A stretch of 64,000 nt of DNA from Crocodylus rhombifer. Lineage: Eukaryota; Chordata; Crocodylia; Crocodylidae. Made by a program: the position numbers and the translations under genes. The notes under the pieces are model-generated. The model was not told the origin of the DNA, did no database searches, and was given only the letters and a program-made list of their open reading frames with translations. Where the stretch lies: contig JAVSML010024609.1 in assembly GCA_038503035.1 (NCBI GenBank), forward strand, positions 330,591-394,590, given 5' to 3'. The first letter of the stretch is position 1. Each line of letters begins with the position of its first letter. Positions 55,079 to 64,000 of the stretch are shown piece after piece.

Positions 55079-58000
55079 CTCAGGGCTACTGATTCACAGG
55101 ATTAGATGGCTGCCTATACACAAAGGCTTAGTAATGTAGCTGGGCATCCCGGGCAGCTGCCACACACAGGGGCAGTGGCAACTTCCGGTTGCTGTCTCAC
55201 CGCTGGTGCAATTTGTGTGGTTGCAGCTGTTTTTTCCACCTCCAACTCAGTGCCTGGAGAAGCTGTCCCAGTCACCATGGCCTGGGTTATACCACTGCCA
55301 ATACATCAATGGAGGATACAGGGAAAATAACTTTCTGGAAGATGTATTGAGCTAAGTTATAAGTTATGCATTAGTTAGACAAAAAATGTGGCCTGATACA
55401 GGAAATTGGGTGAAATTTAATTATTCCTAATAGACAGGAAATTAAGGCAGAGTTTATAATTGTCCCTTCTGTCTTTAAACAATCAACAACCTATGACAAG
55501 TAGCCCCTCCTAGAATAACAGCAGAAACAAGGCCACAAGCTATTCCCAAAATTATGTCACCAGGGCAGATGATAAAATCATAAATGGCGGTATTCACCTC
55601 TTACAGAATGGTAACAAAAGTAACACAGAAACTACTGGTATTAGAAAAGGGAATAACAATAGCATCTCAAGGCACCACAGTATGGATACTTGCCAGCTAG
55701 TGGTGAAATGTTTATGGTGATCTGTATAGCTATATCTTCGCACATATATCTATTAAATTGCTTTGTGATAAGAGAGAGATAAAGATTAAGTTAATCAAAT
55801 ATTGATTAGTAAATGACAAGTACAGTAATTTGTGTAATGATTTTAGTGTCAATCAGCAAAGTCAACCAAAAAAAATCAAAAGACATCATCTTTCTTTTTA
55901 TGCAACATTGTTCAGTTTTGTATTATCCTCAAAGACTGGTAGAATGAAAAAAAACTGTTGCCGGAAGATTCTGATATTTTTTTTTATTTGAAGTTTCTAC
56001 CTGAATAAATTAGAGCCGTATTATCTTTCAATGTGAAGACAGTTTCGCTGTAGATGCAATCAAGATATACAGAGTGGCAGCTTATACATGAATTGGTTAG
56101 AAGTATTTTGGCATTATCTCAAGTAATATCAGCTTTATAGAGGCGATAAAGTGCTTTTAGCTCTCTGCTCCCATCTCCCCTGCCTCTGATAGATTTCTTA
56201 AGAATTAATATAAAATTTTTTTGAATAATGTCTCTTATCAGTATCATTTACAGGATTAAATTTGATTGATAAAAGCAAAAAGAATGGAAACCTTTTTTAT
56301 CATGAGATATAGTACATATACAATGTTAACAAATATAATTCACAAAAATATGTATCCCAGCACGTGACTATTCAAGTTGCCATCTCTACAAGCCTTGGTA
56401 GCTAATCAAGGCATCCACGTCAGGCATTTACCATTGTGTCTTTCTTGATTTTTCAGCAACATAAGAAAACCACATCCGATTTAGAAAACGTATAAAGAAT
56501 TAATCGTGAGAATGCAAAGATCTTGAAAAATCTGCTGTCTCCCCACTCCAGCCTCTGAAGTCAAGGGATTGATGTTTGAAGAATGCAATTATGGCAAAGA
56601 ACAAAACTCCGCAGGAGACTCAGGACACTAAAGAATTTCCATCTACCCTGATTTTCTTTGAAGCAAATGGGAAACCAAGGAGAGGCAAGAATTCCAAGTA
56701 TGATCTGTGATGCGACATGTTTGTTAATACCTGCACTAATGGTGTGAAATTATTGGAATATTGCTGTACAGAGCTGAAAGAGAAAAACACTCTTGGATGA
56801 CAAAGGGCTATCAAGAATATTGCTTTTTTTTAATTGTGCTTTATTTTCTATGCCTCAGGAATCAGAATGCAAACATGTGAATAACCAAACCCCCATCTCT
56901 GCTGGAGCTGAACCATAAAGCTCCTTGCATCTCTATATTCAAATCCCTCCCGGATACACACCATGTAGCCTACAAGAAATTAACTTCCGAGCTGTAGCAA
57001 GGTTGCGATGAGGTGGTTGCAATCCTATAAAACAATTAATTCAGTGAGGTATGAAACTCAGTCTTATTCAACAAATAGGTTATACACATTAACATCCAAT
57101 GTGTGCAATTCCTAAATCTAACTTTACATATACAAAGTGACAACTGTATCATGAAAATGTCACATTACAAACCAGCCACTATGCCAACAATACACAGGAA
57201 ACAGTGCAGGATACTTGACATGCAGAGGGAAGTGAGGAAGGGATGTGCTAGGGCAATACAATCACAGGTCTCCTGATTCTAATAAGAGGTCCCCAGTGGA
57301 TAAAGGATACACCAAGACCATAACTTAGGCATATGATCTGCAAAGCTGACTTTACCCCACAAGGCTGAAACCCTCACGTAACTTAGCCTGCCTACCCTCC
57401 GGAGAATTCCAGAAGACATTATAGTCATTCACTCATTCTCACTGATTTCTGCTGGTCTCTACTGCTTCCAAATGGAGTAAGAGCAGTAGATGAATAGACC
57501 TGTTTGCAAACTTAGAAAACAAGAGGAACCACTCTGAATTTCTGCTAACCTAAGGAAGAAGTTTCTTTTCATCCTCTATTAGAATAATACATTATCAGTG
57601 TGGAACATTATCATTGTTGAAGATGATACCTAACAGTGGAAGAAAATACCTAAGAGTGGAAAAATGGACATTCCAGCAGCCGAGTCCTTAGCACCAGGGG
57701 CTTACAAACCATGGGAACCAGGGGTGATATATCAACTGCCTACATACCAGAGTCAGACACTCCCAGGAACTTATGAAGAAGCGGGGCTAATACCATTGAT
57801 TCAACAACCTATGACTGCAGCACAGAGCCTCAGACTATGCAACACCTGCTGCCATGCCCATTGCTTGAAGGCATGTATACAATGAAAGATCTTGCAAAGG
57901 ACAACAAATGAGAATAAGCATGTGTAACAAAATGGTCAAACATGGTGTAGAGACATGAGAAGAAGACCACCCCCTGCATCAGGCAGAATCAGCCTTATAC

Positions 58001-58332
58001 AAACCATCCTATATAAATCAAGAATCTAAACTCTACATAAGACTACTGTCAACCCTGACACAACACAGACCAAAGACCCTAAACTGCCACACGTAAAGCA
58101 GGGGAACCATAGCAGGCAACGTACTGCTTCTATGAAATGTTGTCAATTTATGCTCAAGAGATCAAGGGTATAGCACCCTGCCCCCCACTATAGAAGAAAG
58201 CAACTCCCCACAGTCCATAGCAATCTGACCATGAGGTAAAAATCTTTCCTGATCCCAAATATGGCAATTGATCTGATCTTGACTGGAGGGACAAGACCCT
58301 CTAGGCAGGAACTTCTGGCTTTGATCCCTGCA
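55079..58332. other. Long mostly unique AT-rich region
   Basis: About 3.2 kb with no recognised gene. Bases 57625-57664 hold a 2-copy approx 20-bp tandem repeat (ATACCTAACAGTGGAAGAAA). The frame at 57664-57885 is discussed separately. Bases 58140-58330 (CTGCCCCCCACTATAGAAGA … CTTTCCTGATCCCAAATATGG) have the feel of an old dispersed repeat that I cannot name. Confidence 0.45.
57664..57885 (+). other. 73-codon open frame, Pro-rich with Cys/His cluster, unknown
   Basis: The translation starts MDIPAAESLAPGAYKPW, is proline-rich through the middle, and ends with CNTCCHAHCLKAC before a TGA stop. A compact Cys/His cluster in an AT-rich neighbourhood is mildly notable, but there is no recognised domain, splice signal, promoter or repeat context. 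The length is within chance expectation. Not called as a gene. Confidence 0.15.
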
Positions 58333-59046
58333 ATAACATTGATTCATCAAGAGCAGGTCATGCCTGACCAATCTGATTCCTTCTATTCTGAGATGCCTGG
58401 CTCTGTGGATGTGGGAAGAGCAGCGATTGTGATATACCTTGACTTCAGAAAGGATTTTGATATCGTCTCTCGCAACATTCTACCAAGCAAGCTAAGGAAG
58501 TATGAGTTGGACAAATAACTTTAAGGTAGATAGAAAACTGGCTAGGTCGTCAGGCTCAAAGGATAGTGATCAATGGCCTGATGTCTAGTTGGTAGCCAGT
58601 GGTAAGTGGAGTGCCTCAGCGGTCACTCCTAGTACCAGTTTTATTCAAAATCTTCATTAGCAATCTTGAAAATGAGACACAGAAAACCCTCAGCAGGTTT
58701 GCAGATGATACCAAGGTGAGAGTGTAATAGATGTGCTGGAGGCATAGGGCTAGGATTCAGAGACCTAGACAAATTGGGGGATTGGAACAAAACAAATCTC
58801 ATGAAGTTCAATAAGGATAAATGCAAAGCCCTGCACTTAGGATGGAACAATGCCATGTACCAGTACAGGCTGGGGAGTGATGGTTAAGCAGCAGCTTTGC
58901 TGAAAAGGACGTAGGGATTACAGTGGACAATAAACTAAATATAAGCCAACAGTGTGCCCTTGTTTTGAAGAAAGCTAATAGCATACTGAACTGCATCAGT
59001 ACGAACATTGTCAGCAGACTGAGAGAAGTGAATATTCCCCTCTGCT
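58333..59046 (+). mobile_element. Older CR1 LINE, 5' part of a split copy
   Basis: ORF2 text from the HQEQVMPDQSDSFYSEM codons through motif A (YLDFRKDFDIV, with Asp replacing the usual Ala), motif B and motif C (TTTGCAGATGATACC) to GAGAGAAGTGAATATTCCCCTCTGCTG. It stops at about 59046 and continues at 60514 downstream of an inserted CR1. Confidence 0.9.
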
Positions 59047-60513
59047 GTGATTCCAGAGTGGCAGGCCATTCTTTTTGAACATTTGTGGAAATATGGGGGT
59101 TGTCCCAAATGCCTGGATAAGGGCAACTATAGTGGCCATCTTTAAGAAAGGGAAGGAAGATCCAGGGAACTACAGACCAGTCAGCCTCATATCAGTCCCT
59201 GGAAAAATCATGGAGCAGGTCCTCAAGGAATCCCTTTCTAAGCACTTGGAGAAGGTAATTAGCAGCATGAGTTCACCAAGGGCAAGTTATATCTGACTAA
59301 TGTAATTGCCTTCTATGATGAGATGACTGGCTCTGTGAATGTGGAGAAAGTGGATATGACATACCTTGACTTTAGCATTGCTTTTGTTTTGATCTCCCAC
59401 AGCATTCTTGCAAGCAAGCTAAGGAAGTATGGGCTGCATGAACGGATTATAAAGTGGATAGAAAGCTGGCTGGCTCATTGGGCTCAATATAGGTAGTGAT
59501 CAATGGCTCAATGTCTAGCTGGCAGCCAGTAGAAGTAATGTGGCCCAGGGATCAGTCCTGGGGCCAGTTTTATTTAATATCTTCATCAACAACCTGGAAG
59601 ATGGGATGCAGTGCTCCTTCAGCAAGTTTGTAGATGACACCAAGCTGTGGGGAGTAGTAGATATGCCAGAGGGTAGGGCTAGATTCAGAGTGGCCTAAAA
59701 AATTGGAAAATTGGGCCAAAAGAAATCTCATGAGGTTCACCAAGGAGATTCTTCCAGCCTAAGTGCAGAATCCTGCACTTAAACTGGAAGAATCCCACTG
59801 CAGGCTTGGGACAAACTGGCTAAACAGAAACTCTGCAGAAAAGGACCTGGTGGTTAGAGTAGACAATAAGCTGGATATGAGGCAACAGTGTGGCCTTGTT
59901 GTCAAGAAGACTAACAACATACTGGATTGTATCAGTAGGTGCATTTCCAGAAGATCAAGAAAAGTCATTATTCCCCTCTATTCTGCACTGTTGAGACTGC
60001 ATGTGAAGTACTGTGTTCAGTTTTGGGCCCCCCACTGCAGAAAGGATGTGGCCAAGTTAGAGAGTCCAGTGGAAGGCAACAAAAATGGTGAGGGGGCTGG
60101 GGCACATGACTTCTGAGGAGAGGCTGAAGGAACTGGGTTTATTTGGTCTGGAGAAGAGAAGACTGATGGGGTGTTTAATAGCAGCCTTCAACTACCAGAA
60201 GGGGGCTCCAAAGAGGATGGAGCTGGACTGTTCTCAGTGGTGGCGGATGACAGAACAAGGAGAAATGGTTTCAAGTCGCAATAAGGGAAGTTTAGGTTGG
60301 ATATTAAGAGAAACATTTCATTAGGACAGTAGTAAAGCACTGGAACAGGTTACCTAGACAGGAGATGGAACCTCCATCCTTGAAGGTTTTTAAGGCCCAG
60401 CTCAACAAAGCCCTGGTTCAAATAATCTAGTTGTGGATGGTCCTGCTTTGAGCAGGGGGTTGTACTACATGACCTGAGCTCCCTTCCAATGCTAATCTTC
60501 TATGATTCTATTT
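59047..60513 (+). mobile_element. Younger CR1 LINE nested in an older CR1
   Basis: Begins upstream of the RT ([20 protein letters not shown]), passes the motif [31 protein letters not shown], and ends in CCAATGCTAATCTTCTATGATTCTA. It is 1.47 kb, 5'-truncated, same orientation as its host. Open pieces at 59075-59296, 59763-60116 and 60085-60324 are separated by frameshifts; motif A reads YLDFSIAFVLI, with the second Asp region altered. Confidence 0.92.
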
Positions 60514-60975
60514 GCTCTGTTGAAGCCCCTCATTACAGAAAGGATGTGGACAAATTGGAGAGAGTCCAGCAGAGGGCTAAATGGTTAGCGGGCTAGGGAA
60601 CATGACTTAGGAAAGGCTGAGGGAAGTGGTCTTATTTAGTCTGGAAAAGAGAAGACTGAGGGGGGATTTAGCAACCTTCAAGAACCTGAAGGGTTGTTCC
60701 AAAGAGGATGGAGCTAGACTATTCTTAATGGTGGCAGATGACAGAAGAAGAAGCAATGGTCTCAAGTTGCAACAAGGGAAGTTCAGGTTAGATATTAGAA
60801 GGGTAGTAAAGTACTGGAACAGGTTACCCAGAGTAGTGGTAGAATCTCCACACTTGGCTAGACAATGCTTTGGCTAGGATGATATAGTTGGGGATGATCC
60901 TACTTTGAGCACAGGTTTGGATTAGATGACTTCCAGAGGTCTTTTCCAACCCTAATGTTATATGATTATATGATT
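60514..60975 (+). mobile_element. Older CR1 LINE, 3' part of the split copy
   Basis: Resumes with GCCCCTCATTACAGAAAGGATGTGGACAAATTGGAGAGAGTCCAG, which in CR1 follows within about 45 bases of the point where the 58333-59046 segment stops. It then runs to the 3' end …AACCCTAATGTTATATGATTATATGATT. ORF pieces such as 60626-60877 are decayed. Confidence 0.9.
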
Positions 60976-61145
60976 AGCACACTCCAGTCGAAGTCCCCAG
61001 CCCTGGCTGCAGCCAACACCCAATGCCTCTGAAGAAGGCTTAAAACCATCCTGACACATGTCACAGAAAGGGGGTGGTGGGGCACAATCAGCAAAGTCCA
61101 GAAGCATGGGAAATACTCATGGTAGAATATAGGCATAGCGATGCC

Positions 61146-61345
61146 AAGATCATCCCTGACCCAGTGGCTGCCCAACTTCTAAAATACCTCCAGTTATGGA
61201 GAGTCCACAGCTTGCTGAGGCAGTTGATTGCACTGCCTCACTATTCTAACAGTGAAGAAGTGTTTCTAAATATCCAATCTAAACTCACTTTGCTGCAACT
61301 TCAAGACATTGGTTTTTGCATCTGTGTCTTCCTCTCTGCAGCAAT
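61146..61345 (-). mobile_element. Old CR1 LINE fragment
   Basis: On the plus strand the antisense words CATCCCTGACCCAGTGGCTG, CTTCTAAAATACCTCCAG, GGAGAGTCCACAGCTTGC, TCTAACAGTGAAGAAGTG and ATATCCAATCTAAACTCACTTTGCTGCAACTT follow the CR1 3' region in order. Diverged; no frame. Confidence 0.65.
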
Positions 61346-61700
61346 GCCATTTTTTTCAGGGGCCTTGCCAACAGCCAGATTGTCTGTGGCCTTACTTAAG
61401 TCCTCATGAGTTGGAATATCATCAAGCTCTTCAAGGACAGACAGACTCTCAAAGAGATTAAGGGCTGTCTCAGTGACATCACTTTCCCTTGAACAGAGTT
61501 CAGGAAAATGTTCTACCCATCTTTACATCTGTTGCTTTTTCTTAACCATGAGACCATCTGCTGCTATTTCTTAACCAGTAGACCAGAGAGTATTTTGAGA
61601 TATATCTTCCTTGATCCCTTCAGTTACAACTGCTCTGTTTTGCCCCAGTGGATAAGTATGGCATGGATATTTGCCCCTAGAAGTCCTGTATTCAGCCTTC
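61346..61700 (-). mobile_element. Fragment of a non-CR1 LINE, N-terminal side of RT
   Basis: The minus strand between about 61530 and 61346 reads, in one open frame, WVEHFPELCSRESDVTETAL, then NLFESLSVLEELDDIPTHED and LSKATDNLAVGKAPEKNG. The order W-x-EHF…, E-x-x-KA…L..GKAP..(D/N)G is the conserved entry into the RT domain of RTE-like and related LINEs, with Asn in place of the usual Asp after KAPE-K. Upstream text (61700-61530) is frameshifted but still gives a 'DG…KK' pattern. It is distinct from CR1. The clade is inferred from this motif only. Confidence 0.6.
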
Positions 61701-63536
61701 CCAGACAATCTAAGTGGTAGTTTCATTAAAGCAATGATACATAACAATATATATGCATGTATGTATTTTTATATATATGATATGTATGTGTCACGTATGT
61801 GTACATGTACACATACACATTTCAGGGATATATGTGAGTCCAAAACTAGGAACTTCAGCACTAATACATGGGTTACTCCACTTAAGGTAAAAGATCTCCT
61901 TTAACCTTAGAAAAGTACACTTTTCCCACCACTGGGCTTAGTCACTGAATAGGACAGTTGCAGCTATCCAGCACTTTCTCAGACCTCACCTCTCTGCTTG
62001 ACATAGGATTACATGAGACACCTTGGTTGGAAAATTATTAGAATTTTCCTGTACATATTGGATTTTTTTTATTCCGCTGTCATGGAGGTTTGAGAGAGGC
62101 AGCAGCCAATACAAGCCAGTACAAAGGAAAGCAAAACACATGGAATTTAGAATGAGCGTCAAATGCTTCCAGATAAGTACAAAGAGTATCCAAGTGAAAC
62201 CCTGCTGTTCAGCAAGGTGTCCAAATATTGCATTAGAAATAATCATACCATGGTAATGAGTTGCATTTCCAGCTCATTCCTTGAACCACTCCTTTGAAAT
62301 ACAGTATAGATATAAGATAGCTAATCAAATAAAAGCTTTTTGTGCTATTTTTTCATCCTTAGTGGAGCTCCCAGCAACCAGGACACCACAGCTAACAGCT
62401 GCTGTTTTTGTCCTCCCATTCTCTTCCCTCCCCCACCCCACTCACACCTTTTGTGTTTGTTAGTTTGCTTTCAATTTTTTTTATTTCCAAGCCATTTCCA
62501 GATTCATGTATTCTTTTCAAAAGCTGAACTACTGTAAATGATCTGAATAGTATAATAATAGGAATTGATAGGAAAAGAAGCCTTATCTGGTAGAGGGGAA
62601 AAAGCCCCAAAATATCCATTTAAAGTTCATAATATGTTGAAATATGCCAGCATCTTATATCACAGTTCAAGTATTCAGAATGATGGAAGGAAACGTGAAG
62701 ATTTGGTGGTTCCTCCCTTCTATGTTCTACTCTTACAGATTGATCAATGAAATTTAGCAAGAAGAAGAAATCCACATCATGATCATTGGGCCAAATCCTA
62801 AGGTCTTTTGACAATTTTCCTCACACTGGTAAATTCCCATTAACCACAAAAAGAAACAAGGAAAATGAGTTGGGAACTCAGGGTTTGGTCTATTTTCTGT
62901 AGAAAACCGTTGTAATAAACTAAAACAAGAGATTACCAGAGGCTTCAACTGTACTCCTGACTTCAGCATTTATAGATCACATACTCTAAGTAGGTCTCTG
63001 ACATGCTTACTATGCCTCCAAATTCACAAGCACAGATAAAGCCACAAAATGGGTTATGGTGAGTTGTACGGAAAACTTCAGAATTTTGAAGCAACATGTT
63101 ATTTCCTTCACTTCCTCTGTTTACATTTTACTTTTTCATACTTTCAAGCCTGGCATTATTTTAAGACTTTCTTTTGGTGTTACTTCAGGAAATTTGTTGG
63201 AGTTTTTTCCTGGAAGACTTTACCTCACCTTGATGCAAAGGCTGTTTCCACTGACTTCAATGGACTTTGAATCAGGCCCTTCAAGCGCTGCCCTGTGGGC
63301 TGTCAAAAATAACTGGATTAATTGCCTATAGCGTTGCCTCAGGGTCATCAATTCTCCTGACCAGTTATTAATACTCATGAAATATTCCCTATAATGAATG
63401 CTTAATACCCAGTTACCTATGCCACCATCAGTTATTTAACATTTAAAAGTGTTCTCCTATGCCGTGTCATTTGCTATGTTTACATTATTTTATGATGAAA
63501 ACGCAAACTGCCTTTAAAAAAAGAGACTGTTTCTTT
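61701..63536. other. Unique AT-rich DNA
   Basis: No gene recognised. Near 62786 GGGCCAAATCCTAAGGTCTT and near 63251 CTGACTTCAATGGACTTTGA/ATCAGGCCC resemble ends of an old reptile-type MITE, but they are too diverged and far apart to join with confidence. Confidence 0.45.
61795..61816. repeat. Perfect 22-bp palindrome
   Basis: GTATGTGTACATGTACACATAC reads as its own reverse complement (22 bases, written here in upper case as 11+11: GTATGTGTACA, TGTACACATAC). It lies within an AT/GT-rich low-complexity patch (61735-61825), so it is probably derived from microsatellite drift. Confidence 0.9.
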
Positions 63537-64000
63537 GGGTATGTACAGACATTTGGGGAGGCTAGGAGGAGGCTGGATTAAGTTTAAAATATCCACCTGA
63601 TCTAAGGTAAGTTGGGACAGTGATTAAATGCGGGGAGGGACAGGGAGGGAGGCAAGCAGGCTCCACAGGTGGGGTTGGTGGGGTCAGGGAAGATTCAGCA
63701 GTATTGGTGGGGCCAGCAGGGTCTGCAGGAGGGCTTGGGGAGATCGGGGGGTGGTATCAGGAGGCCTATCAGGGTCCACAGTGGGTGTCCAGGACCACTC
63801 CCCTGATGAACAACCCCCACACTGAACCAACCTCCACCCTAAACCTGTCTGCCCCTCCCTGCACTCTGACTAGCTTCCTCAGCTCCCTGCACTGGTGAAT
63901 GCCAGTAAAACTGGCACCAGGAGGGGCTTATGGGATTGAGGGGTTTGGTGGGCTGATGTCCAGGAGAGCATTTGTCTGCCTGGCAGTGGGATGAGGGGGA
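63537..64000. mobile_element. Possible start of a TIR element, truncated by the window end
   Basis: GGGTATGTACAGACATTTGG at about 63538 is similar in style to the GGGCATGTCTACA termini elsewhere here. It is followed by an AT-rich arm and then a G-rich centre (from about 63630) with repeated GGTGGGG/CAGCAGGGTC words. The right end lies beyond the window. Confidence 0.35.

Noticed and set aside
1..64000. A novel defence, CRISPR, biosynthetic or other gene system
   Set aside because: The window is repeat-rich vertebrate non-coding DNA. No gene clusters, regularly spaced direct repeats or operon-like structure are present.

Overview
This window looks like intergenic or deep-intronic DNA from a sauropsid vertebrate, most likely a crocodilian. 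The evidence is the density and type of CR1 (chicken repeat 1) LINEs. Many copies carry 3' ends of the type 'TGCCATGGCAGG…GGTCCCTTCTGACCCTA…AACTATGAAACTATG' and others end in '(GATTCTAT)n' or '(GAATCTAT)n'. The non-CR1 repeats (hAT-type DNA elements, TIR elements with GC-rich centres, LTR-like pieces) fit the same clade. A turtle or bird cannot be formally excluded. I see no host protein-coding gene, no tRNA or rRNA gene and no CRISPR. The genuine long open frames are decayed CR1 reverse-transcriptase (RT) remnants.

Layout. 0.4-0.7 kb: short CR1 tail. 1.6-4.5 kb: an old minus-strand CR1 split by a younger plus-strand CR1 that carries the best RT frame in the window. 4.5-6.0 kb: plain AT-rich DNA. 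6.0-7.7 kb: hAT-like end, then a TIR element with a CR1 inside it. 7.8-8.6, 11.1-12.0 and 12.8-14.1 kb: three minus-strand CR1 copies separated by unique DNA. 14.1-20.5 kb: mostly unique, with DNA-transposon fragments, an (AT)24 microsatellite and an old CR1. 20.5-20.9 kb: CpG-richer unique segment. 21.1-21.8 kb: possible solo LTR. 22.7-23.9 kb: hAT element with target-site duplication. 24.2 kb: 44-bp tandem repeat. 25.8 and 26.6-27.0 kb: CR1 tail and a TIR element with an odd hairpin. 27.2-29.65 kb: old RT fragment, then a CR1 that keeps part of ORF1 (GDSL esterase motif) but has lost most of ORF2. 30.4-31.0 kb: TIR element. 31.7-35.9 kb: CR1 copies and LTR-like repeats. 36-38.4 kb: hAT ends and a compact hAT MITE. 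38.5-39.9 kb: CR1 with much of the RT. 40.6-43.6 kb: LTR-like material. 44.4-47.5 kb: CR1 inside purine-rich DNA, a truncated CR1 and a TIR element. 49.9-51.1 and 52.2-53.1 kb: CR1 copies, the second with a GC-rich insertion. 53.1-58.1 kb: largely unique AT-rich DNA. 58.3-61.0 kb: a second nested CR1 pair. 61.1-61.7 kb: old CR1 and a fragment of a different LINE RT. The rest is unique, ending in the start of a TIR-like element.

The window has no working gene system. Its interest is as a record of repeat insertion: two CR1-into-CR1 nestings, CR1 insertions into DNA-transposon and LTR-like sequence, non-CR1 insertions inside CR1, internal deletions, and one short hairpin that resembles a template-switch product. 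Boundaries were read by eye against the other copies in the window, so most are accurate to about 5-20 bases.
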